Counted from the stretch's first letter, positions 1 through 8,485 are shown. The stretch: DNA of 64,000 bases from Rhodophyticola sp017644125 (GCF_042140125.1 NZ_CP159473.1); one strand, 5' to 3'. Notes: generated from the sequence alone by a model not told the origin. A program made the numbers and translations.

Positions 1-243
1 GAGATGGTGCCGCGGCTGGAGTTCTACCCGTTCATGTTCAAGAACGTGCGGCTGCACATGCTGATCTGCTACCAGATGGCGCTTGCGGAGCATCGACGGG
101 GGGAGGCGCAGCTGGCCGCGTGGCTGGAGGCCGGTGTGCTGAGCCATGCGGTCGTGCCTGCCGGGTCGCTGGCCGAATGTGCGGCGGCGCACCGGATGGT
201 CGAGGCGGGTGAGAAGCTGGGCACCGTCGTGATCGGGACCTGA
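1..243 (+). CDS. NADPH:quinone reductase-like MDR protein, C-terminal fragment
   Basis: This is the last 80 residues of a gene that begins left of the window. The frame is open from base 1 and ends at TGA 241-243. The segment FKNVRLHMLICYQM, followed by an alpha-helical stretch ending in EKLGTVVIGT, has the layout of the C-terminal end of zinc-independent quinone oxidoreductases of the medium-chain dehydrogenase family (FYPxxFxNVxL, then LLEAGxLxHxV, then GKxxGxVV). Those cytosolic enzymes reduce quinones or enones with NADPH. The family call is good; the substrate cannot be told from the fragment. Confidence 0.75.
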   Translation, partial: EMVPRLEFYPFMFKNVRLHMLICYQMALAEHRRGEAQLAAWLEAGVLSHAVVPAGSLAECAAAHRMVEAGEKLGTVVIGT

Positions 244-322
244 TCGCGGCTTCCGTTTTCGCGCGCCTGTGCTAGCCTTGCCCGATCGGCCCCGCCAAAG
301 AGGGCCGGACAGGGAGGATCCA

Positions 323-1900
323 ATGACCGTTTTTCCGAGCCTCTATCCGGAGGTAGCGCTGAGTGACATGTCGATCACCGAGCGCTTGTTTCAGGGGCTG
401 GAGGGCCGCCCCGACGACGTGGCGATCATCGACGGTCCGACCGGGCGGGCATTGACCTCGGCGGCGCTGGTGGATCGGATCAGGGCCCTTGCCGGCGGGC
501 TTGTGGAGCGCGGCTTTGCGCCGGGCCGGACGATTGCGATCCTCGCGCCGAACTGCCCGGAATATGCAGTGGTGTTTCACGGCGTGGCCTTTGCGGGCGG
601 CACGATCACCACGCTGAACCCCACCTATACCGCCCCCGAGATCCAGCACCAGTTGCGCGATGCCGGCGCGGTGATGCTTGTGACCATTCCGGCGCTGGCC
701 GATCTGGCCCGGGCGGGTATGAAGGGCACGCCCGTTACCGATCTGGTGGTGATCGGCGGCGGCGCGGAGGGCGCGCTTTCGCTTGACGATCTGATGGGCC
801 CGCCCCAGGCGGCGCAGGCACCCGTGGATCTGGATCGCTTCGCAGTGGTCCTGCCCTATTCAAGCGGCACCACCGGACGGCCCAAGGGCGTGATGCTGAG
901 CCATCGCAACATCGTGACCAATGTGAACCAGCTGGCCGTACCCACGGGCATCGAGCGCGGCGAAACGGTTATCGCCTTTCTGCCGTTCTTCCATATCTAC
1001 GGCATGACCGTTCTGATGAACCTCGTCCTGGGGCAGGAGGGGCGGCTGGTGACGATGCCGAGATTTGATCTCGAACAGTTCCTGCACCTGATCCAGACCC
1101 ATGGGGTAAGCCGGCTTTACATCGTGCCGCCGGTGGCGCTGGCGCTGGCCAAGCACCCGCTGGTTGCGCAATACGACATGTCCTCGGTCCGGTTCATCTT
1201 TTCCGGCGCCGCTCCGCTGAGCGCCGAGGTGGAGATCGCCGTGGGCGAGCGGTTGGGCGCGGAATCGATCCAGGGCTACGGCATGACCGAGATGAGCCCG
1301 GTGAGCCACTCCACCTATCGCGGCAAGCCCCGGCACGGCTCCTCCGGCCAGGCGGTGCCCAACACCGAATGCCGCATCGTGGAGCCGGAAACGGGCCGCG
1401 ATCTGGGCCCGGATGAGGAAGGGGAGCTGTGGGTGCGGGGGCCGCAGGTGATGATGGGCTATCTGAACAACGCCGAGGCGACCGCGGCGACCCTGACCAA
1501 CGATGGCTGGCTGAAAACCGGCGATCTGGCGGTGATCGACGGGGATGGGTACATGTTCATTCGCGACCGGCTGAAGGAATTGATCAAATACAAGGGCTTC
1601 GCGGTGGCCCCGGCCGAGGTGGAGGCCGCATTGATCGCCCATGAGAAGATCATCGACGCCGCCGTGGTGGGCAAACCCGATGATGAAGCCGGAGAGCTGC
1701 CGGTTGCCTTCGTGGTCGCCGCGCCGGACGCGGAGCTGGACGGAGCGGCGGTGATGGCGCATCTGGAAGGCTGTCTGGCCCATTACAAGCAGCCCGCAGA
1801 GGTCCGCTTCGTGGACAGCGTGCCGAAATCCGCCTCGGGGAAGATCCTGCGGCGGTTCTTGCGGGACGAGTTGCGCGCGGAGGGCGCCGAACGCCCTTGA
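323..1900 (+). CDS. Acyl-CoA synthetase (4-coumarate:CoA ligase-like, AMP-forming)
   Basis: The 525-residue product belongs to the ANL superfamily, which activates a carboxylic acid with ATP to an acyl-adenylate and transfers it to CoA. The P-loop-like motif SSGTTGRPKGV lies near residues 180-190, YGMTEMSP near 320, the hinge GWLKTGDLAVID near 395, and the C-terminal lysine motif KSASGKILRR near 501-510. ATG 323 is preceded by AGGGAGG at 311-317, which decides the start over an in-frame GTG at 269. It resembles plant 4CL-type ligases (aryl or medium-chain acids), but the substrate is not readable. It follows the reductase fragment on the same strand. Confidence 0.9.
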   Translation: MTVFPSLYPEVALSDMSITERLFQGLEGRPDDVAIIDGPTGRALTSAALVDRIRALAGGLVERGFAPGRTIAILAPNCPEYAVVFHGVAFAGGTITTLNPTYTAPEIQHQLRDAGAVMLVTIPALADLARAGMKGTPVTDLVVIGGGAEGALSLDDLMGPPQAAQAPVDLDRFAVVLPYSSGTTGRPKGVMLSHRNIVTNVNQLAVPTGIERGETVIAFLPFFHIYGMTVLMNLVLGQEGRLVTMPRFDLEQFLHLIQTHGVSRLYIVPPVALALAKHPLVAQYDMSSVRFIFSGAAPLSAEVEIAVGERLGAESIQGYGMTEMSPVSHSTYRGKPRHGSSGQAVPNTECRIVEPETGRDLGPDEEGELWVRGPQVMMGYLNNAEATAATLTNDGWLKTGDLAVIDGDGYMFIRDRLKELIKYKGFAVAPAEVEAALIAHEKIIDAAVVGKPDDEAGELPVAFVVAAPDAELDGAAVMAHLEGCLAHYKQPAEVRFVDSVPKSASGKILRRFLRDELRAEGAERP

Positions 1901-1995
1901 GCCGCCCCCGGGTAGTCCCCGAGGGCAGAAGGGTTGCGTGTCGGGCCCGTGGATCGGGCGCATCTGGTTTCGAACCCGGTTGAGGGTGACGGTCC

Positions 1996-2502
1996 ATGCA
2001 GAAACTGAAGCAGATATATCGCTGGGTTTTCAACGATCAGGGTGTCCTGGGAGGGATCTGCACGGCATTCGCCATCGTGACAGTCATCAACAGCGTGATG
2101 ATGCTTGTGGGCCTTGATACGCCCAAGGACGGGCAATTCGCCTATGTTCACCTGCTGATCAGGCTGGCCATCATCTCATTGATATTCGCGCTCTGGGATT
2201 GGGAAAGCACGATCGCCGATCTGAGGAGATATGCCTCCGGTCTGAGACAGCCCTGGCGTCCGGGCTTTCAGCGATTGTCCCGCTACATCCTGAGCGACAC
2301 GTTCGACGCAAGCTGCGTGATCTTCACCCCGGTCGTCATTCTCATTTGCGTGATCAAGATTCTGATGGTGCCGGAGCCCACCGGCGGCCCGGGTTTCTAT
2401 CTCGCCCTGGTTCTGCTCTATGGGCTTATCTGGATATTGATCGTCGCCTTGATGCTGTTTGATAAGGTCAGAGGTCTTGCGAACGGTCGGAGGGAACGGT
2501 GA
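1996..2502 (+). CDS. Unknown inner-membrane protein, four predicted TM segments
   Basis: A 168-residue protein with hydrophobic segments around residues 18-38, 52-70, 103-124 and 133-155, and basic ends (N-terminal MQKLKQIYR, C-terminal RGLANGRRER). I recognise no family. It starts 95 bases after the acyl-CoA synthetase with GAGGG upstream of ATG, and it uses a less biased codon set than its neighbours (for example ATA and AGG occur), which may indicate low expression or later acquisition. It is followed by the non-coding region ahead of nuoA. Real gene likely; function unknown. Confidence 0.65.
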   Translation: MQKLKQIYRWVFNDQGVLGGICTAFAIVTVINSVMMLVGLDTPKDGQFAYVHLLIRLAIISLIFALWDWESTIADLRRYASGLRQPWRPGFQRLSRYILSDTFDASCVIFTPVVILICVIKILMVPEPTGGPGFYLALVLLYGLIWILIVALMLFDKVRGLANGRRER

Positions 2503-2686
2503 CTTGCCCGGTCGCGAGCTGCGCGATTTCGCGTTCCGGCCTTTCCCGCGATGCCGGAGGCGCCGGCTTGGTCGGTTGCCGCGCGCAGCCGGCCGGCCTT
2601 GCAGGGGCCGCGATCGGGCCTATCATATGGGGTGGAGGGGGCCGCGCTGCTGACGCAAGGACGCGCCTTTGCCGCACGTCCTCCGG

Positions 2687-2715
2687 TTGACCGGCCCCGC
2701 GCCCGCAGATAGAGG
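2687..2715 (+). promoter_or_regulatory. Candidate sigma70-type promoter of the nuo operon
   Basis: The 269-base gap before nuoA contains TTGACC (2687-2692), a 17-base spacer and TAGAGG (2710-2715), about 57 bases ahead of the nuoA start. The -35 is good and the -10 poor, so this is a visual candidate only. A short palindrome GGACC-GAC-GGTCC lies just downstream around 2728-2740. Nothing else recognisable is seen between 2503 and 2771. Confidence 0.35.
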
Positions 2716-2771
2716 TGTCGCAGACCGGACCGACGGTCCTTAGGCATGCGGAACCGCCAAGGAGACCTCAG

Positions 2772-3137
2772 GTGGAAGACCTGCTCAGAGACTACGCCCC
2801 GATCCTGATTTTCATGGCTCTGGCCATTGGCTTGGGGATTGTCCTTATCCTTGCCGCTGTGGTGCTGGCCGTGCGTAACCCGGACCCCGAAAAGGTCAGC
2901 GCCTATGAATGCGGGTTCAACGCGTTCGACGATGCGCGGATGAAGTTCGACGTGCGGTTCTACCTTGTGGCGATCCTGTTCATCATTTTCGATCTGGAAG
3001 TCGCGTTCCTGTTTCCGTGGGCGGTGGCGTTTTCGGAGATTTCGATGGTCGGCTTCTGGTCGATGATGGTGTTCCTCGCCGTATTGACCATCGGCTTTGC
3101 CTATGAGTGGAAAAAGGGAGCGTTGGAATGGGAGTGA
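2772..3137 (+). CDS. nuoA: NADH-quinone oxidoreductase subunit A
   Basis: A 121-residue membrane subunit of complex I, which couples NADH oxidation by ubiquinone to proton pumping across the inner membrane. Three TM helices are visible (about residues 10-30, 58-80 and 88-110). The conserved SAYECGFNAFDDARMKFDVRFYLVAI stretch, written here in full only as SAYECGF and KFDVRFYLVAI, is typical of NuoA/ND3 and includes the loop Cys used in active/deactive switching in mitochondria. GTG 2772 is chosen because AAGGAGACC sits at 2759-2766. Its 3' end overlaps nuoB. Confidence 0.95.
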   Translation: MEDLLRDYAPILIFMALAIGLGIVLILAAVVLAVRNPDPEKVSAYECGFNAFDDARMKFDVRFYLVAILFIIFDLEVAFLFPWAVAFSEISMVGFWSMMVFLAVLTIGFAYEWKKGALEWE

Positions 3138-3661
3138 TGACCGGCGCGAACACCTCGGGCGCCGACCGCGAGGTCGCCACCCAGGACCTGAACCGCGAGT
3201 TGCAGGACAAGGGGTTTTTGCTGACCTCCACCGAGGACATCATCAACTGGGCGCGCACCGGCAGCCTGCACTGGATGACCTTCGGGCTCGCCTGCTGCGC
3301 GGTGGAGATGATGCATACCTCGATGCCGCGCTATGATGCCGAACGCTTCGGCATCGCGCCGCGCGCCTCTCCGCGCCAGTCCGACGTGATGATCGTGGCG
3401 GGCACGCTGACCAACAAGATGGCGCCCGCGCTGCGCAAGGTCTACGACCAGATGCCCGAGCCGCGCTACGTGATCTCCATGGGCTCCTGCGCCAATGGCG
3501 GCGGCTATTATCACTACAGCTATTCCGTGGTGCGCGGCTGCGACCGGATCGTGCCGGTGGATATCTACGTGCCCGGCTGCCCGCCGACAGCCGAAGCGCT
3601 GCTCTATGGCATCTTGCAGTTGCAGCGGAAAATCCGCCGCACCGGCACCATCACGCGCTAA
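3128..3661 (+). CDS. nuoB: NADH-quinone oxidoreductase subunit B
   Basis: The 177-residue peripheral subunit carries the terminal [4Fe-4S] cluster N2 beside the quinone site. Ligand motifs are visible: GLACCAVEMM (tandem Cys), MGSCANGGGYYHY and VPGCPPTAEALLYG. ATG 3128 has GGGAG (3116-3120) seven bases upstream; an alternative ATG at 3137 would overlap the nuoA stop as ATGA-type coupling. Either way nuoA and nuoB overlap, so their translation is probably coupled. Length is normal for the family. Confidence 0.97.
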   Translation: MGVMTGANTSGADREVATQDLNRELQDKGFLLTSTEDIINWARTGSLHWMTFGLACCAVEMMHTSMPRYDAERFGIAPRASPRQSDVMIVAGTLTNKMAPALRKVYDQMPEPRYVISMGSCANGGGYYHYSYSVVRGCDRIVPVDIYVPGCPPTAEALLYGILQLQRKIRRTGTITR

Positions 3662-3686
3662 GCCGCCCGCGAAGAGAGAGAACAGC

Positions 3687-4301
3687 ATGAGCGACGACGC
3701 CCTGCGCGAACTGGCCGATCATATCGCCGAGAAACAGGCCGACGCGGTCATCGGCACCGATATCGACTTTGGCGAACTGACGGTTGAGATTACCGCGACC
3801 GAGGTCGAAAGCTTCGTCGAATTTCTGAAAAACGACCGGAGTTGCGGGTTCTCGACGCTGGTCGACATCACGGCGGTGGATTACCCGACCCGGGACAAGC
3901 GCTTCGATCTGGTGTGGCATTTCCTGTCGATGTACCAGAACCACCGCATCCGCATCCGCGCCCATGTGCGCGCCGACCAGATCGTGCCGTCGATCGCATC
4001 GGTGCACCCGTCGGCGAACTGGTATGAGCGCGAAGTGTTCGACATGTTCGGCATCCTGTTTTCCGGCCATCCCGATCTGCGCCGGATCCTCACCGATTAC
4101 GGCTTTCGCGGCCATCCGCTGCGCAAGGATTTCCCGACCACCGGCTATACCGAAGTGCGCTATGACGAGAAACTAAAGCGTGTGGTCTACGAGCCGGTCA
4201 ATCTGGTGCAGGAATACCGGCAGTTCGATTTCATGAGCCCGTGGGAGGGTGCGGAATACATCCTGCCCGGGGACGAGAAATCCGAAGAGGCGAAAGGCTG
4301 A
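3687..4301 (+). CDS. nuoC: NADH-quinone oxidoreductase subunit C
   Basis: The 204-residue hydrophilic subunit (30-kDa type) packs against NuoD in the peripheral arm. The family signature YEREVFDMFGI, followed by HPDLRRILTDYGFRGHPLRKD, is present near residues 112-150. ATG 3687 follows a purine-rich GAAGAGAGAGAACAGC and lies 25 bases after nuoB. It is a stand-alone NuoC, not fused to NuoD as in E. coli. Three bases separate its stop from the GTG start of the inserted sulfotransferase gene. Confidence 0.96.
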   Translation: MSDDALRELADHIAEKQADAVIGTDIDFGELTVEITATEVESFVEFLKNDRSCGFSTLVDITAVDYPTRDKRFDLVWHFLSMYQNHRIRIRAHVRADQIVPSIASVHPSANWYEREVFDMFGILFSGHPDLRRILTDYGFRGHPLRKDFPTTGYTEVRYDEKLKRVVYEPVNLVQEYRQFDFMSPWEGAEYILPGDEKSEEAKG

Positions 4302-4304
4302 TCC

Positions 4305-5171
4305 GTGGCGGAAACGGCGATCATGTTCGGGCTGGGCGCGGCGAAGGCGGGCACGACCTGGCTTTACCGCTATCTGGCGCAGCACCCGGATGTGGCGATG
4401 CCGGCGGTGAAGGAACTGCACTGGTTCGACACATGCGAGACCGGGAAATGGGCGCGGCAGGTCACCCGGATGGAGCGGGAGCGCGCGCGCCGCGCGGATC
4501 GCATGCCGACCGGCGACGCAGGTCAGGACCGACGGCTGAAACGGGAGATCCGCGGTTATGACGCCTGGATCGACGTTCTGAAAACCCGCGGGCGGGACAC
4601 GGCCTATGTGGATTTCCTGCGCGGCACCGGGGCGGCGAAGCTCACCGGCGACATCACGCCGGCCTATGGAACGCTTGGCGAAGACAGCCTGCGCCGGATG
4701 GAGCGTCTGGGCCCGGTGGCGCGGTTCGTGTTCCTGATGCGCGATCCGCTGGACCGTCTGTGGTCCAATGTGCGGATGGTCGCGGCGCGGGACGCCGGCG
4801 ATTTCGCCGCGAATGCGGGCGAGCGGCTGGATCAGGTTCTGGACGGGCGCGACGAGGCGGCGGCGCTCCGCAGCGACTATGCCACGACATTGCAGCGGAC
4901 CGCGCGGGCGCTGAACCCGGCGAACCTGTTTCTGGGCTTCTACGAGACTCTGTTCGACCGCGAGACGATCGCGGCGCTCTGCGGGTTTCTGGGCATCGCG
5001 CCCCGGCCCGCGCAAACCGGGGTTCGGGTGCTTCCGGGCACCGATCTGAATATGACCGAAGGGCAGAGACGCCGCGCATTGGCGTGGCTGGCCCCTCAAT
5101 ATGCCGCCGTGGCGGCGCGCTGCGGGCCTTTGCCCCGGCGATGGACCGAACATATGGAGGCGCTGGCATGA
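4305..5171 (+). CDS. PAPS-dependent sulfotransferase-family protein inserted between nuoC and nuoD
   Basis: A 288-residue soluble protein with both cofactor motifs of the sulfotransferase fold: the 5'-phosphosulfate loop GLGAAKAGTTWLYRYLAQHP near residues 9-28 and the 3'-phosphate motif FLMRDPLDRLWSNVR near 144-158. Such enzymes move sulfate from PAPS to a hydroxyl or amine of a small molecule, sugar or lipid. The start is GTG 4305, three bases after nuoC, and the stop overlaps the nuoD start as ATGA (5168-5171), so it is translated as part of the nuo mRNA. No link of a sulfotransferase to complex I is known to me; substrate unknown. Codon use is mixed GAC/GAT, like its neighbours. Confidence 0.85.
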   Translation: MAETAIMFGLGAAKAGTTWLYRYLAQHPDVAMPAVKELHWFDTCETGKWARQVTRMERERARRADRMPTGDAGQDRRLKREIRGYDAWIDVLKTRGRDTAYVDFLRGTGAAKLTGDITPAYGTLGEDSLRRMERLGPVARFVFLMRDPLDRLWSNVRMVAARDAGDFAANAGERLDQVLDGRDEAAALRSDYATTLQRTARALNPANLFLGFYETLFDRETIAALCGFLGIAPRPAQTGVRVLPGTDLNMTEGQRRRALAWLAPQYAAVAARCGPLPRRWTEHMEALA

Positions 5172-6397
5172 TGGACGGCGGCAATGAGACGGGGCGCGGC
5201 TATGAAGACGCGCTGACCGGCGAACAGCAGATCCGCAACTTCAACATCAATTTCGGCCCGCAGCACCCGGCGGCCCATGGTGTACTGCGTCTGGTGCTGG
5301 AACTGGATGGCGAGATCTGCGAGCGCTGCGATCCGCATATCGGGCTGCTCCATCGGGGCACCGAAAAGCTGATGGAAAGCCGGACCTATCTGCAGAACCT
5401 GCCCTATTTCGACCGGCTGGATTATGTCGGCACGATGAACCAGGAACATGCCTGGTGCCTGGCGATCGAGCGGCTGACAAAGACCGAGGTGCCGCGCCGG
5501 GCGCAGTTGATCCGTGTGCTTTACTGCGAGATCGGCCGTATCCTGAACCACCTGCTGAACGTGACGACCCAGGCGCTCGATGTGGGCGCGCTGACCCCGC
5601 CGCTCTGGGGTTTCGAAGAACGCGAAAAGCTGATGATCTTCTACGAGCGGGCCAGTGGCGCGCGGCTTCACGCGGCCTATTTCCGGCCCGGTGGCGTACA
5701 TCAGGATCTGCCTCCTGAACTGGTGGAGGATATCGACACATGGGCGCATGCGTTCCCCAAGGTGCTCGACGATATCGACGGGCTGCTGACGGAGAACCGG
5801 ATTTTCAAGCAGCGCAACGCCGATATCGGCGTCGTGACCGAAGAGGATATCCAGAACTGGGCGTTTTCCGGCGTGATGGTCCGCGGCTCGGGCCTCGCCT
5901 GGGATCTGCGCCGCGCGCAGCCCTATGAGTGCTATGACGAGTTCGAGTTCAAGATCCCCGTCGGCAAGAACGGCGATTGTTATGACCGCTACCTGTGCCG
6001 GATGGCGGAGATGCGGGAATCGATCAAGATCATCCATCAGGCCTGCGAGAAGCTGCGCAACGAGCCCGGAGAGATCATGGCGCGCGGCAAGTTGACCCCG
6101 CCCACCCGCGCCGACATGAAAACCTCGATGGAAGCGCTGATCCATCACTTCAAGCTTTATACCGAAGGCTTCCACGTGCCCGAGGGCGAGATCTATGCCG
6201 CGGTGGAGGCGCCGAAGGGCGAATTCGGCGTCTATCTGGTGGCGGACGGCACCAACAAGCCCTACCGCGCCAAACTGCGCGCGCCGGGCTACCCGCATCT
6301 TCAGGCGATGGATTACCTCTGCAAGGGGCATCAGCTGGCCGATGTCTCGGCCATTCTGGGCTCGCTCGATATCGTGTTCGGCGAGGTGGACCGATAG
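5168..6397 (+). CDS. nuoD: NADH-quinone oxidoreductase subunit D
   Basis: The 409-residue 49-kDa-type subunit forms the quinone-binding cavity with NuoB. Near the N-terminus is the conserved quinone-site loop FGPQHPAAHGVLRL (about residues 24-37), followed by HIGLLHRGTEKLME; the C-terminus ends in LGSLDIVFGEVDR as in other NuoD proteins. ATG 5168 overlaps the stop of the sulfotransferase; a second ATG follows immediately at 5171. The 96-base gap to nuoE contains a short repeat-like element. Confidence 0.97.
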   Translation: MMDGGNETGRGYEDALTGEQQIRNFNINFGPQHPAAHGVLRLVLELDGEICERCDPHIGLLHRGTEKLMESRTYLQNLPYFDRLDYVGTMNQEHAWCLAIERLTKTEVPRRAQLIRVLYCEIGRILNHLLNVTTQALDVGALTPPLWGFEEREKLMIFYERASGARLHAAYFRPGGVHQDLPPELVEDIDTWAHAFPKVLDDIDGLLTENRIFKQRNADIGVVTEEDIQNWAFSGVMVRGSGLAWDLRRAQPYECYDEFEFKIPVGKNGDCYDRYLCRMAEMRESIKIIHQACEKLRNEPGEIMARGKLTPPTRADMKTSMEALIHHFKLYTEGFHVPEGEIYAAVEAPKGEFGVYLVADGTNKPYRAKLRAPGYPHLQAMDYLCKGHQLADVSAILGSLDIVFGEVDR

Positions 6398-6410
6398 TCG
6401 GCCCCGTGCT

Positions 6411-6440
6411 TCTCTGCTTCAAAAATATCCCCGCCGGAGG
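6411..6440. repeat. Possible Rhodobacteraceae intergenic repeat element
   Basis: The nuoD-nuoE gap holds TTCAAAAATATCCCCGCCGG preceded by CTTCTCTGC. I recall near-identical strings (reverse form CGGGGATATTTTTGAA) recurring between genes in many Roseobacter-group genomes. Only one copy is visible here, so the repeat nature rests on recollection and not on this window. It could act as a processing or termination signal inside the operon. Confidence 0.35.
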
Positions 6441-6493
6441 TTCCCGCCCGTGCCACGCGCCCTTCGGCCAGACGCATAAGGATCAGGCCTGAC

Positions 6494-7624
6494 ATGCTAC
6501 GCCGCCTTCACCCCGACCAGCCCGACAGTTTCGCCTTCACGCCCGCCAATCTGGCCTGGGCGGAGGCGCAGATCACCAAGTATCCCGAGGGGCGGCAGGC
6601 CAGCGCGATCATCCCGCTTCTGTGGCGCGCGCAGGAGCAGGAGGGCTGGCTGACCCGCCCCGCCATCGAACATGTCTGCGATATGCTGGGTCTTGCCCAT
6701 ATCCGGGGGCTGGAGGTTGCGACCTTCTATTTCATGTTCCAGTTGCAGCCCGTGGGCTCGGTCGCGCATATTCAGGTTTGCGGCACCACATCCTGCATGA
6801 TCTGCGGCGCGGAAGACCTGATCGGCGTTTGCCAGGAAAAGATCGCCAAGCGTGCCCATCAACTCTCTGCCGATGGCAAGTTTTCCTGGGAAGAGGTGGA
6901 ATGCCTCGGGTCCTGCGCCAATGCGCCGATGGCGCAGATCGGCAAGGATTACTACGAGGATCTGACCGCCGTGCGACTGGGCGAGATCATCGACGAGATG
7001 GCCGCGGGCAAGGTGCCCACGCCGGGCCCGCAGAACGGGCGCTACGCGTCGGAACCCGCCTCCGGCCTGACCTCGCTGATGGAGTATCAGGCGGGGCGCG
7101 ACAGCCTGAACGTCTCGGCCCGGCTGGCCACCGATATCGGCGACACGATCAAGCGTATCGACGGGACCGAGGTGCCGCTGGTGGCGAATTGGGGCCGCCA
7201 GTCCGGCGAAGTGCTGGAGGCCCCTGCGCCGGCCCGGCCCGCCAACCGGTCCAAGGGCCGCCCGGCGGATGAAACCGGCACCACCAAGCAGGAAGCCCCG
7301 GCGAAGACCAAGGCGAAGCCGAGCGCCAAGACCGACCCTGCGGTGACCCGGTCCGCCGCAGGCGACGCCGCCGGAGACGTGGAGGAGCGCGCGCCGGAGA
7401 CGCTGAGCGCCCCCCGGGAGGGCGGGGCCGACGATCTCAAGAAGATCACCGGCGTCGGCCCGAAGCTGGAGACGCTGCTCAACGAACTGGGGTTCTGGCA
7501 TTTCGACCAGATCGCCGCATGGACCCCGGCGGAGATCGCCTGGGTCGACGCGCGGCTGACCTTCAAGGGCCGGATCGAGCGCGACGACTGGGTCACACAG
7601 GCCCGCAAGCTTGCATCTGGATAG
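6494..7624 (+). CDS. nuoE: NADH-quinone oxidoreductase subunit E with C-terminal helix-hairpin-helix extension
   Basis: The first ~170 residues are the thioredoxin-like [2Fe-2S] subunit (cluster N1a) of the NADH module, with ligand motifs CGTTSCMICGAED and ECLGSCANAPM. The 376-residue product is about twice the usual NuoE length. Residues ~240-305 are a low-complexity Ala/Lys/Pro linker, and 306-376 form a compact helix-hairpin-helix-like domain (ADDLKKITGVGPKLETLL). That domain recurs in the next gene with about 50 of 71 identical residues. The core function is certain; the role of the extension is unknown, possibly protein-protein docking. Confidence 0.95.
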   Translation: MLRRLHPDQPDSFAFTPANLAWAEAQITKYPEGRQASAIIPLLWRAQEQEGWLTRPAIEHVCDMLGLAHIRGLEVATFYFMFQLQPVGSVAHIQVCGTTSCMICGAEDLIGVCQEKIAKRAHQLSADGKFSWEEVECLGSCANAPMAQIGKDYYEDLTAVRLGEIIDEMAAGKVPTPGPQNGRYASEPASGLTSLMEYQAGRDSLNVSARLATDIGDTIKRIDGTEVPLVANWGRQSGEVLEAPAPARPANRSKGRPADETGTTKQEAPAKTKAKPSAKTDPAVTRSAAGDAAGDVEERAPETLSAPREGGADDLKKITGVGPKLETLLNELGFWHFDQIAAWTPAEIAWVDARLTFKGRIERDDWVTQARKLASG

Positions 7625-7697
7625 AAGACATTTCAAAACTCCTGCGATAAGACTGTGATCAATTCACGGACGATCGGACGGAATGGGGAGTGATGGG

Positions 7698-8360
7698 ATG
7701 AACTCTGAGAGCGGTAGTTTGACCTGCATGGTCTTCAGCTATGTGATCGGTGGTGCAATCGGGGCGCTCGGTGCTGCGATGTTGATTATCCTCGGCGACT
7801 GGACGGGAGGGCAGGCGCTGTTCGCGGCGGTGGTTCTGGCCGGCGTTCTGGGCACGTTTTTCGCGGTGTTCCTGTGTGGCAAATCCTCGGGGCCGTTGCG
7901 CGTCGGAACCGCCGGATCCACGGCGCAGCCTGCGGCCCCGGCACGGCCCGAGACACCCGCGGCGGCCCCTCAGGCGCCCGCACCCGCACCCGCGCCTGCG
8001 CCTGCGGCGGAACCGGCCCCGGCCGCGCCTGTTGCCGATCCGGTGGCCCCCGCGCCCGTTTCGGCAGGCGAAGGCACACGCCCCGCCGGACTGGATGCCC
8101 CGCGCGAGGGCGGGGCCGACGACCTGAAGAGGATAAAGGGGGTCGGCCCGAAGCTTGAGCGGCTTCTGCATTCCATGGGATACTACCATTTCGACCAGAT
8201 CGCGGGCTGGAGCGCCCGTGAGATCGCCTGGGTCGACGAGAATCTGCAGGGCTTCAAGGGCCGGGTCAGCCGCGACAACTGGGTGGATCAGGCCAGGCTG
8301 CTGGCCGCCGGCGGGGACACGGATTTTTCCCGAAGGGTTGATGGCGGGGATGTCTACTGA
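7698..8360 (+). CDS. Membrane-anchored protein sharing the NuoE C-terminal HhH domain
   Basis: A 220-residue protein made of two N-terminal TM helices (about residues 9-31 and 36-56), an Ala/Pro-rich linker (about 65-133) with PAPAPAP repeats, and a C-terminal domain (134-206) nearly identical to the end of NuoE (APREGGADDLKRIKGVGPKL). The arrangement would display the domain on a tether at the membrane, presumably in the cytoplasm beside the complex I arm. ATG 7698 is preferred over ATG 7683 because GGGGAG lies 7 bases upstream. Helix-hairpin-helix motifs often bind DNA, but the pairing with NuoE argues for a structural role. Function unproven. Confidence 0.85.
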   Translation: MNSESGSLTCMVFSYVIGGAIGALGAAMLIILGDWTGGQALFAAVVLAGVLGTFFAVFLCGKSSGPLRVGTAGSTAQPAAPARPETPAAAPQAPAPAPAPAPAAEPAPAAPVADPVAPAPVSAGEGTRPAGLDAPREGGADDLKRIKGVGPKLERLLHSMGYYHFDQIAGWSAREIAWVDENLQGFKGRVSRDNWVDQARLLAAGGDTDFSRRVDGGDVY

Positions 8361-8365
8361 GCGGT

Positions 8366-8391
8366 GAGAGCGGCGCCTTCGGCGTGCTCTC
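8366..8391. other. Hairpin between the HhH membrane gene and the DUF5337-like gene
   Basis: An inverted repeat GAGAGC (8366-8371) / GCTCTC (8386-8391) encloses a second stem CGCC-TTC-GGCG. No T-run follows, so it is not an obvious terminator. It may stabilise or punctuate the nuo mRNA. Confidence 0.4.
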
Positions 8392-8485
8392 ATGAGGCTC
8401 CGGCGCGCGCGTCTCATTGCGCCCCCGGCGCGACACCCTATCTTTACCCGTGGTGCGGATGGCACCCTGGCTTCTGGCGGGCAGG

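Noticed and set aside
1955..2000. GGTTTCGAACCCGG resembles a tRNA T-arm
   Set aside because: The stem does not pair on either strand and no acceptor, D or anticodon arm can be drawn around it.
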